DNA of 64,000 nucleotides, taken from positions 117,209 through 181,208 of the forward strand of contig JAOTON010000779.1 in NCBI GenBank assembly GCA_034440635.1. The letters run 5' to 3'. A program made the position numbers and the translations under genes. The DNA is from Lepas anatifera. Lineage: Eukaryota > Arthropoda > Thecostraca > Lepadidae. Numbering within the stretch: the first letter of the stretch is position 1; the number at the start of each line of letters is the position of its first letter. Positions 1 to 11,446 of the stretch are shown here, in pieces. The notes below the pieces were generated by a model. That model ran no database searches, had not been told where the DNA came from, and saw only the letters and a list, made by a program, of their open reading frames with translations.

Positions 1-1254
1 TCGCTAAATACAGTCTAGTTCCATCTAGGTTCAACGACGTAGGGCACTAAATTTCGAGCGGGACGGCCCAAAGGGGGTACACCACCTGGAAATCAAAAGG
101 GCACCCGGCACCGATGGGGGCACGTGCCCCATGTGCCCCCCTGGACAGTAGATAAACTCCGGGAGGCATTAAATAAGTTCAGGGGGCCCGGATCAGCTCA
201 AGGGGCACTAAAGCAGCTGATAGGGCACCAGGCAAACTCGGAGGCATCATGCTAACTTAGAGAGCATTATATAGGTTCAGAAGGCACAATTATTTTCTCA
301 GGGGGGAGGGCACCAGATTGACTACGAGGGCATCAGATCAGCTCAGAAGGCACATGATCAGCTCCAGGGGGCACCAGATGAGCTCCACCCGTACGATTAT
401 TGGCGACGATGAGACATTATCTGGAAACGGATTACGTGCCTATACTATTCCCGGGTGCTTGGAAAGGCGACAGAGTACTTTAGCTGACCAACAAGGCTCT
501 TAATTGTCATACAGTAGTTGAAATCGCTAAATGCGGTCTAGTTCCATCTGGGTTCAACGGCGTAGGGCACTAAATTTCGAGCGGCACGGCCCAAAGGGGT
601 ACACCACCTGGCAATCAAAAGGGCACCCGGCACCGATGGGGGCACGTGCCCCTGTGCCCCTGGCTGCGGCCCTGGACAATAGATCAACTACGGGAGGCAT
701 TAAATAAGTTCAGGGGGCCCAGATCAGCTCAAGGGGCACTACAAACAGCTAATAGGGCACTAAGCAAGCTCGGAGGCATCAGACTAACTCAGAGAGCATT
801 GTATAGGTTCAGAAGGCACAATTATTTTCTCAGGTGTGGGGGGCACCAAATTGACTACGAGGGCATCAGATCAGCTCAGAGGGCACATGATCAGCTCCGT
901 GGGCCAAGACCAGAGCTCAAGGGGCACCCGATGAGCTCAAGGGGCACCAGATTAGCTCCGCCCGTACGATTATTGGCGACGATGAGGCATTATCTGGAAA
1001 CAAATTACATGCCTATACTCTTCAAGGGTGCTTGGAAAGGCGACAGAATGCCCTAACTGACCAAAAAGGCACGTAATTGTCAAACAATAATTTAAATCGC
1101 CAAATGCAGTCTAGTTCTATTTAGGCTCAGTGACATAGGGCACTAAATTTTGAGCGGCACGGCCCAAAGAGGGTACACCACCTGGCAATCAAAAGGGCAC
1201 CCCGGCGCCGATGGGGAGCACGTGCCCCCTGTGCCCCCCCCGGCTGCGCCCATG
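1..1254. repeat. Tandem ~525-573 bp repeat, 2.3 copies
   Basis: Copies begin at 1, 524 and 1097 with the same opening (tcgctaaat.cagtctagtt) and a shared stretch ending in GGGGGCACGTGCCCC. The first two periods are 523 and 573 bp. The third copy is cut at about 1254, where the Penelope-like element begins. Inside each unit is an array of degenerate phrases of about 19 bp of the form GGGCACCAGATCAGCTCA. The open frames at 318-503 and 646-1056 simply read these phrases and I do not regard them as genes. The array may begin before the window. Confidence 0.85.
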
Positions 1255-2376
1255 CGGCAGGGGTCACTATCATATAGTGTCAGGTGAGAAACTAGATTCA
1301 TCTGGATATTAATCTTGGGGTTAATATCTCGGATGAACACGGCTTCTAACGCTTGAAGTTTTCGCCTAATGTGCGCTCGGGCCACTATAGATATCTGTTG
1401 GACGGCCTCATTCCTGGTGAGCTCAAGGTTGTAGGTCGTCCTCAGATGGTTCAGGAGGGCGCCTTGCTGCAGGTGGCATGTTATTCTTCTGGAGAGAGTC
1501 GTAGTAGTGTACCCGATGTAGCAGCAGTCCGCTCGGTGCGCACAGTCGCCATGTTTGCAATCGAACTGGAAAACTCATTGGTGGCTTTGATTTCTGAAGG
1601 GTCGTTAGATAAGTTGTTTTTCATCACAAGGCTTGATGTTTTCCGGTTCTTGTAGTAGATAGTCAGGTGAATTGAATCCTCGGCTTGTTTTGGGGTAATG
1701 TTCTTCTTGATGATTGTTGCGATCACTTTTTCATCCTTTTTGTACGCTGTGGAATTCGAGTTTTGTTAGAGCAGTTGGTGTACTGTTCCTGATGGGACTT
1801 CCTTCGTTGGTGATTTCGTACAAGTTTTGTTCATTTCTTTGGAGAACAGTATTCGATGTCATTCAAATCATAGTCATTGTTAATCAGGATACTCTTCACT
1901 CGATTCAACTCCTGGTGTACCACCTCCCAGGAGGAGCAGTGTGTTAAAGCCCTGTGGATGTACGCTTTAATGACGCTTTGTTTGTAGCGCTTCGGGCATT
2001 CGCTACGTCCGTTTAGGCACTGGCCAGTATTGGTCGGCTCCCGATACACTTTTGTTGCAAACCGTGCCTCGGAGCCATCGACGCCGACATCTAGGAAAGG
2101 GATCCTGTTGTCAACGCTCTCTTCCGTGGTGAAACTGAGTGTTGGCTCTCTTTCCAGACGTTCTTTCAATGTGCTCAGCTGAGTGGTGTCTGTTATCTCG
2201 CAATATATGTCGTCAATGTACCTCAGGTACGTAATTGGAGGAGATTCGAGATTGCTGAGCGCACGATTTTCTATCTGACACATGTAACTCTCGGCGAAAA
2301 GGACACCGAGAGGGAGCCCATAGCGACCCCGTCGTGATGATAGTACAGGTGTCCCTCAGGACACCTGTACTGAATA
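1255..2376 (-). pseudogene. Penelope-like retroelement, decayed RT plus GIY-YIG endonuclease
   Basis: Read on the minus strand, 2283-1831 encodes the end of a reverse transcriptase with the catalytic YIDDIY motif, preceded by ENRAL and followed by fingers/thumb sequence. Just upstream, DGVAMGS and PLGVLFAES sit in different frames, so about one C has been lost near 2310. A linker (IYYKNRKTSSLVMKNN) lies at 1726-1600. The GIY-YIG domain follows at about 1560-1290 in another frame, with a Cys/His-rich lead, CYIGYTTTTLSRR, a conserved EA in ALEAVFI, and NPKINIQMN at the end. This order is the Penelope hallmark: the RT copies RNA at a nick made by the endonuclease. There are at least two frameshifts and stops near 1830 and 1480. 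The 5' part is missing at an AT microsatellite. Family certain in my view; clade within Penelope not determined. Confidence 0.88.
2343..2370. repeat. Perfect 12 bp hairpin
   Basis: GTACAGGTGTCC and GGACACCTGTAC pair perfectly around a CTCA loop. It lies exactly between the truncated RT of the Penelope-like element and the AT microsatellite, so it may mark the breakpoint. Confidence 0.7.
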
Positions 2377-2383
2377 TATATAC

Positions 2384-2440
<57 letters not shown>

Positions 2441-2442
2441 TG
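2374..2442. repeat. (AT)n microsatellite
   Basis: Alternating TA with a few interruptions (tacatata, aaatata). Confidence 0.95.
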
Positions 2443-3269
2443 TAGGATCAGTTCATATATATGGGATATATGGGATCAGTTCGGGAAACTTGATCCCCGC
2501 CTTTATGTCCCCGTCGCGCCTCTCAAACCCTAACACGGAACGCGACGCCTCGGTCACTAGTTTAAAGGGAATGTGGCAATATGGTCGAATCCTGGAATTT
2601 AGTTAGATTAGGGGTACATCTAGCCAGGCCATTTTTTAACATGTTAACTAGGGGGACGTTTGCCCCCCACAGTCGGCCGAAATGCCCCCTAGTGGCCGGA
2701 AATTGCCCCCCCCAGTGAAATAGACAAAATATGACTTAAACATCAATAAATGCAAACCCACCTAACGAACATAAGAGAGAACACTACCCGATAATGATAA
2801 TTTAGGTTTATTGCTGGTGCCAAATTGTCAATCCACAAAAATTGTGTTAAACAATTTTTATCCGTGGATATCTCCTCCATCGTGCAAAGACGAAACAAAG
2901 CGCATAGTTACGGGAAATCCCGGCAAAGCGGCCTCAGCATCAACTAATCACAACGCTGGAGATGAACGCTGGCCTACAACCAATCAAACATCATGTTCTA
3001 TCCGACCAGAAGCTCACACCCCAGCCAGCATCGTAAGATTGTATGATGCTCTGATTTCACACGAGGTCAGTTGTGAGCTCGTTCGTGGATTAGACGGGAC
3101 ACGGTGTAGTCAAAGCGCGTAAGACAGGTTGCTGGTGTGGCAGTATGAAGTGCTTAATCTTTTTATTTATTATTGAGGTGGTAGCGTACATAAATGTCAG
3201 GGGTCAGCCAAACTTCATACATAGAAGTGACTTTAAACTTCAAACAAACTTCAAGCATAAAAGTGAGGG
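2443..3269. other. Unassigned intergenic stretch
   Basis: No gene recognised. 2562-2625 is a truncated left end of the TTAA MITE found whole at 51788-52236 (TTAAAGGGAATGTGGCA). 2640-2730 has phrases such as gccccccacagtcggccgaaat. The 103-residue open frame at 2811-3122 has no motif I recognise. Confidence 0.5.
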
Positions 3270-3400
3270 GGCCAACCAAACTTTAACCTGATGCTGACGA
3301 CAAACTTTCCACGTTAGTACCAAAAAGTGTTCGAATTTGGGGTCCTCGTTGCCTTCCGCAGCGGCTGGTTATATAAATTTTCGGGTTCCCTAAACTCGGC
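3270..3400 (+). mobile_element. Partial copy of the CAGCAACTT MITE family
   Basis: Matches the core of the elements at 4181-4433, 5230-5469 and 9770-10021 (aacctgatgctgacgacaaac, then gttcgaatttggggtcctcgttgcc). Neither end is present. Confidence 0.65.
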
Positions 3401-3735
3401 ATCGGTGGACAATTTGAGTATCTTTTCTGGCGTTCGGTGGACCTGTCAGCATCGGTGGACCTCCCAGGTCCACCTAAACTAAATTCGTCTCTTGCCGTTT
3501 CTGGGGACAAAAGATCGGGAGCCGGAGTCCTAGCATCGGTGGACCCGAAAAATTGGTCCACCTAAACGATCTGAGAAACCGCTAAGAATTTTTTTACGGT
3601 TTGTAGTACCAAGTTTTGACACAGATGGCAACACCATAGGAATGCAGTCAGCTGCTGCGTGGTCAGCTAACGTGAAGGTCCACCTATGCTGAGGGAAAAT
3701 TCCAAGTTGGTCCACCTATGCCCTAAAAGATACCA
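3400..3735. repeat. Degenerate TGGTCCACCTAAAC phrase array
   Basis: Irregular repeats of cggtggacc, tggtccacctaaac and tggtccacctatgc. The same phrase recurs at 10790-11300. No coding frame is consistent through it. Confidence 0.6.
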
Positions 3736-4172
3736 AGTGATGTCCCCCTAAGCTGGAATTTTGTAACTGAAATCAAAACCACCTTGCTTGCGCATGCGCA
3801 GTTTATTCCTTGTCGGCATGGGCGCCCAGCAGCTTCATGGTGTGCTACGCTCTGCAGCAGGTTCTCAGCTGGTCCACGTATACTTAAAAAATGCCACTTA
3901 GGTCCCCCTAAACGTTTTAGTGATTTGGCCGGTCCGCGCATGCGCAATGAGTTTGTTGTCATCAGGCGTTGCGCGCCAAATTCGTTGTGCCACACGATGT
4001 ACACTTGATTGGAGCATTGCAGGTGCTAATCCACGCTGTCAAGTCGCAATGGGACCGAAAAGGACGACCCGCAAGATAAGAAAATATGTTAATGATGTGC
4101 ATGCATGCATAGCGACGATAAGGGGAGGCTGATTTGGTTGTTTCAGAAATGGTGCAGAACTGTTGGAGCATA
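3736..4172. other. Unassigned stretch
   Basis: Contains GGTCCACGTATAC and GGTCCCCCTAAACG phrases, gcatgcgcagt and gcatgcgcaat motifs, and no recognisable gene. The overlapping frames on both strands (3784-4334) share no known motif. Confidence 0.4.
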
Positions 4173-4180
4173 GCTATAGG

Positions 4181-4433
4181 CAAGAGCGTCGTCGCCGTCA
4201 AAACAGTGGAGGGGGCGGGGGACATACGTCCAGCCAGCAACTTCAACCTGATATTGACAAGAAACTGTCCACGCTGGGACCAAAAACTCTTCAGATTTGG
4301 GCTGCTTGCTGCCTCCCGCACCGGCTGGTTATAAAATGTCCGATTCCCTACTATTTTGACTGAGATAAGGAAATTGCTGGCCTAAAAGTGGGGGAAAGCC
4401 CCCCGTCCTTACCCCCCAGTAGTGACGCCCCTG
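4181..4433 (+). mobile_element. hAT-like MITE, 253 bp, perfect 8 bp TSD
   Basis: The element is flanked by GCTATAGG at 4173-4180 and 4434-4441, an exact 8 bp duplication. Ends are CAAGAGCGTCG and its near complement GTGACGCCCCTG. The interior carries the CAGCAACTTCAACCTGAT core shared with 5230-5469, 9770-10021 and 33802-34032. An 8 bp TSD is the hAT signature. There is no transposase, so it would be mobilised in trans. Confidence 0.85.
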
Positions 4434-4441
4434 GCTATAGG

Positions 4442-4671
4442 CAGTGACTATGACCTATGATTTCGATAAAGGGGGGCGAAGCTTCAGGGGGCGACACTTT
4501 GCCACTCGAAGGGTGCACTTTTCACCCAAAGGGCGGCAAATTGTTGCATCCCGGGAGGAGGGGGGTTGGGAGCTGATAATCTTTGGGTCGGCATTTCGTC
4601 CTCAGTGGGGCGACACTTAGGCTTAAGGGGGCGGCCGCCCACTTTGCCCCTCCCCCTTGGATCCGTCCCTG
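4442..4671. mobile_element. Probable second MITE using the same target site
   Basis: Starts CAGTGACTATGACC and ends GGATCCGTCCCTG, followed by a third GCTATAGG at 4672-4679. The termini are only partly complementary (CAGTGAC.AT against CAGGGACGGAT). The shared target copy is the main support. Confidence 0.6.
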
Positions 4672-4844
4672 GCTATAGGTAGGCAGGGGCTTGCCACCGG
4701 GAGCCCCCGGGGGCCGGATCATAGGTGAATCCAAGATTACCGATCGGGGGGGTGACACCTTGCCGGGGGTGGAGTGGGGCACGTTTCTGGGGGCGCCATC
4801 CGGACCAGATGGCGTCATTTTTGGCAAGCAAAACATATGAGACG

Positions 4845-5615
4845 CACAGTAGAGGGGGAGTCTGAAGAGCTCCCCTAGAGATTTTGAAAAAAACAAGGTT
4901 GAGTGTATGGGAGTTGGTGGGTCTTTGGTGATCTACATCCATATCTAGGTTTACTGACCTTGGTAGATATCTTCCATGTCAATAGAGGAAATAATGGTCA
5001 AATCTGTCCCGTGCTGGAAACCTATTAGAACATGCCTTTGTCGTGCAAAACCAAGACAAGTTCACTAAAAGCAGACTTTGGTCATAATAAGAGGGTACAA
5101 AGCCACGTTTCAAGAAATTTTGGGGCCAATTTCATTGAAGGTCTTTGACTTATGACGTCACAAAATGTCATATTTCCCGTAATATGAACTTAAACTTGCA
5201 TTGTGGCTAATAATTGCGTGGTCAGTTACCAGGAACCTTGTAAACGCCAAAAAAGTGGGGGGGCGGCCGGCCAGCCAGCAACTTAAACCTGATGCTGACA
5301 AGAAATTGTCCACGCTAGGACCAAAAACTCTTCGGATTTGGGCTCCTCGTTGCCTCCCGCACCGACTGGTTATGAAAATTTACGATATCATCCCATTTTG
5401 ACAGAGATAAGGAAATTTTTGGCCCAAAAGTGGGGGCCGGCCTCCCTGCCCCCCGTGGCGACGCCCCTGTCAGTTACCTTTGACTTTGACCATCATTTGA
5501 GGTGACCCTACCATATATCCTAATCATATAGCGTTAAGATATCACCATAACCATGACCTTGGCCCATGACCTTTTACCTTGATACAAATCATGATGATGA
5601 TGGGCCTATTTTTGC
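4845..5615. mobile_element. Truncated TTAA-type element, interrupted by a MITE
   Basis: Shares with 5625-6506 and 48170-48930 the stretch beginning gcacagtagaggg, then gagttggtgg and gtgatctacat, then tgacgtcacaaaat. The 5230-5469 MITE sits inside it. Its own ends are not both visible. Confidence 0.6.
5230..5469 (+). mobile_element. hAT-like MITE, 240 bp, perfect 8 bp TSD
   Basis: Flanked by TCAGTTAC at 5222-5229 and 5470-5477. Begins CAGGAACCTTG and ends GCGACGCCCCTG. Same core as 4181-4433. Confidence 0.85.
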
Positions 5616-5624
5616 CAATTTTAA

Positions 5625-6506
5625 CACGCGCAGTGGAGGGTGGGGGTCCTAAAGGGCCCCCTGAGATCTCGGAAACAAAGAGGGGTAGAATAACGCACGT
5701 TTCGGAGTTGGTGGGGATGGTGGTGATCTACATTATGCAAAAGTTTCATAGACCTAGGTCAATATCTTCAAGGTCAAATGAGGTCACAAATGTCAAAATT
5801 TGGCCGTGCTGGGGACCTACCGGTAAATGCCGGGATTTTGCAAAAACAAGTCACAAATACGCTATAAACGGGCTTAGGGTGTGAAAGAAAGGCCCTGTAC
5901 GAGTTGGTCTCATAATTAGGGGCCAAGGTCATTCAAGATCATTGACCTATGACGTCACAAAATAGCATATTCCCATAATATACAATGTAACTGCCAATAT
6001 GACCTCCATTTGGCAGTAAATAAGTGTTTGACCTTGACCCATGACCTTTGAACTTGACCTGCGACCTTGAACTTGACACAGGGTGACCTTAACTATGATG
6101 TCATGCTTCATAATGGGCGATGCCATTTGACTGGGAGCACTGGAGTCAATGACCTTGAATAGATTAAATTACATTGACCTTTGAACTTTGACCTTGACCT
6201 TGACCTTCATGTAGGATAGCCTTAACATATAACCTAATTATATTGCCTTATGATGCCACCACTCGGCATGAAACGCAGACTAACTACTGTGGCCGCGCCA
6301 TTATGGTGATCTCAAAATATAAATCTGACTTTGAAAGCCTATAAGTCAAAACATTTTCGGTCGTTTTTCAAAATGTATGCACCATTAGACGCGCTCATAA
6401 ATTCTCTCAAATGTGGCCGAGTTTTTGTTTTCTGGCGGCCAACGGTTCTTCGCCACCCCGGAAAAACAGATGGGGGAGGCACTTTAGGACCCCTCTACTG
6501 CGCGTG
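5625..6506. mobile_element. TTAA-flanked non-autonomous DNA element, 882 bp
   Basis: TTAA at 5621-5624 and 6507-6510 flank inverted ends CACGCGCAGTGGAGGG and CCCTCTACTGCGCGTG, with GGTCCTAAAG/CTTTAGGACC just inside. TTAA duplication is the piggyBac-type signature. The interior is full of TGACCT/TGACCTTGACCTT half-sites and has no transposase. Confidence 0.85.
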
Positions 6507-6802
6507 TTAAACAAGTTCCTCTAGAAGAAACGCCAACTGAACCGCGCCACTCATACTACATACAGGTTCCTAACTGCAACAAGCTGTGCGTTTTTTTCTA
6601 GGGGTCTGACGAAATTTGAGTTTGAGAATAAGTTAGAAGTCTTTCACTCCCCAATACATACAAGCACTGTTAGGCTTGTATAGTCAAATGTCCTAGATTT
6701 TAACTTAGAGCGTATTCAGAGCATTCACGGCCTCATATTGATGCATATAAATAACGGGTTTGTGGCTGCGACCATGGTTAAAATGAAACGAAAAGTGCAC
6801 CT

Positions 6803-7066
6803 CATCTCGAGTCAACTACATGTCTGGCTGCGGTACGTTTAAAGCGCCGTGTTGCAGCAACTATGCAAGTGGCTAGGGGTTTAAACCGGATCCGGACACA
6901 ATGTTTGCAAGCAGGAAACTATGTTTGCACGCAGTATTTTCGTATGGGGAAGGCCCAGGTTGCTATGCACTTGGGGCATGACCTAAACATCCACCGAAAA
7001 TATTATCGCCTCCAGGACAGTACTGTCGAGCTGTCAAAAATATCTCGGCTCTTGCTGTCAACCTAG
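6803..7066 (+). pseudogene. Tyrosine-recombinase-like C-terminal remnant
   Basis: One frame reads RLKRRVAATMQ, then AMHLGHDLNIHRKYYR, then ELSKISRLLLS before a stop. The layout of an Arg-rich start, a LeuGlyHis motif, a second His and then a Tyr-Tyr-Arg matches the catalytic end of tyrosine recombinases (R...H-x-x-R...H...Y) as seen in eukaryotic mobile elements and many uncharacterised animal proteins. Only the last ~85 residues are present; the N-terminal part and any partner domain are absent, and no splice context is visible. I infer a dead fragment of an element-encoded recombinase. It could instead be an exon of a domesticated gene. Assignment is from memory of the motif. Confidence 0.45.
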
Positions 7067-8169
7067 AAAGAGCTGGGAGATAGTCTCGATGAGAAAGCTG
7101 AGTATAAAAGGGGAATGAGGCTGACATTCTGCCTCTATTCAGATGGACACACTCTGTTGTTTAGAGTATTTTCTGTGTGAAAATTTGAAGCCTTACTTGA
7201 GCTAAGCTTTGATACTTAAGCCTCCTTGAATTGTCCATGTTTAGTTATTGTTCAGGATGGGACATCGAGGTATGCAAAATCATCGTTTAGGAATGGCCGA
7301 AATATATACGATGTACCAAGGTTGATGTGTTGAATTGTGGTGTTAAGTGAGTTTCAAAATTAACGCAAATTTTTGTAATGCTGCTCCAATCAAAGTAGCA
7401 AAAGGTTTACCTACAAAATGGGAGCCATTTTTTAGGCTGGTTTCGTCCAATTTTTCGAAGCCCCTTAGATTTTCCGTCACTTGCGCCATGAAAGTAGTTT
7501 CTGAGCCTTTTGCTAAAGATGGGAATGAACCCGTATTAATTAGGGCTGCTGTATTAGGCATGAACCATGAATGCCCTATAAAAACAGGAGTGCATTTTCG
7601 ACTGGTAAATATGCCCCTTGAACACTGATAGTGACCACTTCTTTCTTTAATCCACAGTAAACATTTGAGAAAAATGCACTAAAATCAATGTATACTGCCC
7701 ATGAGCCGTCTACCTCTATCAAAAAACAGCCGACGAGGAGTAAATTGAAAATTATTTGGCATTTTATTTTCACTTATTTCTTCCTATGAAAGGCAGAAGT
7801 CAAAAGTTGACAAACTTTAATACAATGAATCGCGCTTATCCGTAATCTGCCGCACAATCTGCCTCGATGACCCAGCTTTCGGTGCGCCCAAAAACCCCAA
7901 CAATGATGATGAATCTGTCTCGCCTTCAGGTTGAGAAAGGCGAAGAAGCCGTTTTCTTTCCCCAGCTCATCCAACAAAACTTACCTGTTCCAGCCTACAG
8001 ATGTGGCAATGTGCTAGTGCTTGGTTCACCCTACCAATACCATGTAAAATTGTGCGGATGGAGTTGCCTCAAAATCCCGACTATTTGTAAGGTAAGGTAA
8101 TGTAAAAGGATTTAAGTAATTTACAGCAGATAATAGGGAAAATGTAAAACAAAACTACAGGTCAAGTCC
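7067..8169. other. Unassigned stretch
   Basis: Frames at 7347-7628 (+) and 7774-7977 (-) are open but carry no motif I recognise. They overlap frames on the opposite strand, so coding is not supported. Confidence 0.4.
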
Positions 8170-9248
8170 TGAAAACTTGAGATGACCTCCCTGATTTGCG
8201 GGTTAGGTCGAACGCGTCCCCCCGCTTTAGACGGCCATGTTCAGGGTTTATTTTAATTTATAAGGAATTCGCCCCCCCTCCTGGTTTTTCCCAGATAGCT
8301 CAAAAACGAAGAGATGCAGAACAACAAAACTTACGGTACCTTATTCCTGATCAATTTTACACATCTGACCCAATTTTTTACATAAGATCATGTCAGGTCA
8401 AGGAACTATTCAGGGTCAAGTGACCCAACCTCAAAACCTAAAATTACGAGTTTGAAGCAGTTCCCAGGGAACATTAGCAAAGTGATCAGTTTGAAACTTG
8501 CACAATATGATAAGGTCATTAGGGTCTACAGATCTGCTATCTCGAAATTTTGATATTGGCGACCTAAGGTGGGGTCAATTTTTTGGTCACCCCATTATAA
8601 GTCTATGATGAAAAATAAAATGGACTCGTTTTCAGGAAATACTGGATAGATAAGACTGAAAATCCTCAAACTGTCCATTCTTACCACGATCTTGACCATA
8701 AAGTTGAGTTTTTGAGCATCTGACCTCTCAAAGGTCATATCAGGTTACGGGAGCAGAGAGTGATTGTTTTGCCAATAACTTCTCACTGAATTAAGATAAA
8801 GCTCCCATTTTGCTTGCATTGTGTTTATATTGTCACAGGGAGTCGATTGATATGCAACATGACCATACCAGGTCACTCTGTGACCCTGACCTAGGTCGAG
8901 GTCAGGTCATTTTAACTATTTGACCTAGCCAGGTCATATTATACATCATTAGATTTGCCGCGATGAGAGGAATCTAATGATGCATGAAGATCTAGTTCCC
9001 CTGAGGGCAGATCTAGAGAGGGAAACGTACACTGCTCTGTTGTAAGCCTATGGAGCCTTCTTTGACCTATGCTGACCTTAATATTGACCTGACATAACAA
9101 TTATCCTTATAAATTCTCTTCGTCTTGTCAAGAGCTTTCGAACGCCGCCCGTAATTTTCCTTTAGCTTTCGTGGGGAACGAGATACGGAGGGGGCGAAAA
9201 ACGCCCCCAGCGGGGCGTGTCATGCAAGGGACCCCAGCGGGGCGCGTG
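8170..9248. mobile_element. AGGTCA-rich TTAA element, right end intact
   Basis: Dense aggtca/tgacct motifs (8160-8960), a gccgcgatgagagg motif shared with 23315 and 44755, and a right end GGGGCGCGTG abutting TTAA at 9249-9252. A GGGGGCG-AAAAA-CGCCCCC hairpin lies at 9191-9209. I could not find the matching left end. Confidence 0.6.
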
Positions 9249-9261
9249 TTAAGACGTTTTT

Positions 9262-9450
9262 CATACGACAAGGTGGAGCAGTGGACAGCGCACTCGTCTG
9301 CCGGGCCAGTTATTCCGGATTAAAATCTCAGCAGGGCCTCTCAATAAGTTGACCTGAAAATCCCAAGCCCTCCCAGCAAGGTTAGAGTCGGCGACGCCGT
9401 ATGATCTTGGCAGTTGGTGCGTCGCTATACCGCAACCATTATTTTTCCAA
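9262..9450 (+). mobile_element. tRNA-derived SINE, degraded
   Basis: The head (GGTGGAGCAGTGGACAGCGC) resembles a tRNA A box, and ggattaaaatctc a worn B box. The tail gccgtatgatcttggcagttggtgcgtcgc recurs at 11643-11690 and 35422-35460. Confidence 0.6.
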
Positions 9451-9769
9451 CGGCACAAAAGGAAATCGGTCAACGAAGGTATCGGTTTGTGAGAAAAATA
9501 TCGACATAGTTTGTTGCAAAAAATGGTCGCATTCGTTCATATAATGGCCGATATCAATTTCCTGTGGGAAATCATATAATATGCTGTGATATTTTTGTAA
9601 CCAATATCGTCGCCATAATTCTGAAGAATGGCTGCGTGCAAGTATCTATATAGTCACTACTTGTACTAAACCTTCCACCCCGGATTTGAGGAGATAGTCC
9701 AACTAACATTGCGTCTTCAGAGCATAGTTGGGAAACCTCACTGAAGCTTTGCACTTCATACCTGGTGTC

Positions 9770-10021
9770 CAGGAGCGTCGCCACCGCCAAAACAGCCTGG
9801 GGGGGATGGGGCAGCCGGCCAGCCAGCAACTTCATCGTGATGCTGATAAAAAGCTGTCCACGCCAGGACCAAAAACTCTTCGAATTCGGGCTGCTCGTTG
9901 CCTCCCGCACCGGTTGGTTATAAAAATGTCCGATTTCCTCCCATTTTGACTGAGATCAGGAAATTCTTGACCCAAAAGTGGGGGGCCCGGCCCACCTGCC
10001 CCCCCGTCGGTGACGCCCCTG
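9770..10021 (+). mobile_element. hAT-like MITE, 252 bp, 7/8 TSD
   Basis: Flanks CTGGTGTC (9762-9769) and CTGGTGCC (10022-10029) differ at one base. Ends CAGGAGCGTCGCCACCG and CGGTGACGCCCCTG are inverted. Same core as 4181-4433. Confidence 0.82.
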
Positions 10022-10077
10022 CTGGTGCCTTCAATTGGCTCGTTTGTCTCTTGCTCAACTATCATTTTGAGGACAAG

Positions 10078-10500
10078 CAGGGGTGCAGCCAGCGGGCACA
10101 AGGGGCACGTGCCCTCCAGTGTTTCCTGGATTCTCTCACCGGATAAAAATACCCAATTATCGCTGAAACGTGCACTGTGTTTTTTAATGTGCCCTTAGCT
10201 CAGAAGTGCCCTTCTATCACGCAACTGTGTACCTCCGTTGTAAGTTTGCCTCCGAATAAAAGACGCTTCCTCCTTTAGGTATCTATCATAGGTACAATAG
10301 TAAAGGTAAAATGCATATGAGGCACGTACCCCAGCTGGATGCTGAGTGCCCTCGACTGATGAAAGTGTCCAAATGAGACTGAGGCTTGTATCTGCTCGCT
10401 TATGGACCCATCTAGAACACTTATTCAAGTCATTCTAAGAACTACCCTTTTTCCCAGGGTGCCCCTCATTGGTAGTGTACCTCCCCTCATGCTGAAGCTC
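10078..10500 (-). repeat. Phrase array related to 1-1254
   Basis: Begins CAGGGGTGCAGCCAGCGGGC and GGGGCACGTGCCC. On the minus strand 10428-10195 reads degenerate GGGCAC....GAGCT phrases like those at the window start. Confidence 0.5.
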
Positions 10501-10617
10501 AGCTGTACCACTGACGACAAGGAAGGCAGAAGACGATCAGCATGAAATGTTTCGCCTGGCATGAAAAACTTCAGAATATTTCAATTTCGCCTCGCTATGT
10601 ATTCACTGCTACACTTA

Positions 10618-10743
10618 CAGGCGCAGATCCAAGAGGGAGGGTGCAGGGACAACCCCCACCCCTGGGATGGCCTATAGTGACCGGCCCACAGCAATAGGGA
10701 CGTATAAGTGGGCGCCCCTGACCGAATCCTGGATCTGCGCCTG
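10618..10743. mobile_element. Small MITE, 126 bp
   Basis: Perfect-to-near-perfect inverted ends CAGGCGCAGATCCA and TGGATCTGCGCCTG, flanked by ACTTA (10613-10617 and 10744-10748). Only 5 bp of target duplication is visible, so it may not be the same superfamily as the 8 bp elements. Confidence 0.72.
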
Positions 10744-10789
10744 ACTTAGTCCCCTAAAAACCCAAGGTAAAACAAAAAACGTGTCCAGC

Positions 10790-11300
10790 AAAACGACTTA
10801 AGGTTTAAAAAAGCTCATTCAAACGTCTAACGACTATCCCATTGTGACCACTAAAAGTCCTCTATTTGGTCCACCGAAACTGTCCTTCAGGTCGAAAAGA
10901 GGAGTCCACTCAAACGTCTTAAGAACAAAAAAACGTGTCCATTCAAACTGATCAAGATTCCTCAATTAGTTCCATCTAAGCCACCTAAGATTCGTAAAAA
11001 TGGTCCACACATACTCATTAAAACACTATAAAATGGTCCACACATACTCATTAAAACACCATAAAATTGGTCCACACATACTCATTAAAACACCATAAAA
11101 CTGGTCCATCTAATCGGTCGTAAAAACAATCAAAAGGTCCACCTAACGCGATTTAGATACCGTTTTTCAAACACCAATATCTCACTAACCCCTCGACGGA
11201 TTGCAGCGGTTTTTAGATATGTTTTAGTTCGCGCCAACATCTTTAAGTGGTCATAGTTTCAAGGTCGTAACATGCACCGTTTAGAGGTCCATGTAAACCA
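10790..11300. repeat. GGTCCACACATACTCATTAAAACAC tandem and phrase array
   Basis: Three near-identical units of about 35 bp at about 11000-11105, flanked on both sides by degenerate tggtccac..aaac phrases as at 3400-3735. Confidence 0.75.
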
Positions 11301-11329
11301 GGTAAAGATGAAATGTCCACCGATGCTGA

Positions 11330-11446
11330 TTTTGAGAAAATGGGTGTTTTCCCAATTTTGACTGAGATCAAGAACTTGCTGGTCAAGAAGTGGGTGGTGG
11401 GGGGAGGGGTGGGGACAAGCCCCTTGGTCTCCCCTTTTCCGACGCT
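11330..11446 (+). mobile_element. Partial 3' half of a CAGCAACTT-family MITE
   Basis: ttttgactgagatcaagaa and cttgctggtcaagaagtggg match 9940-9985. The right end is divergent. Confidence 0.5.

Noticed and set aside
318..1056. Two plus-strand frames at the window start
   Set aside because: They read the repeat phrase and are shifted between the two copies.
2811..3122. 103-residue frame as a gene
   Set aside because: No motif, no homologous copy in the window and no regulatory context.
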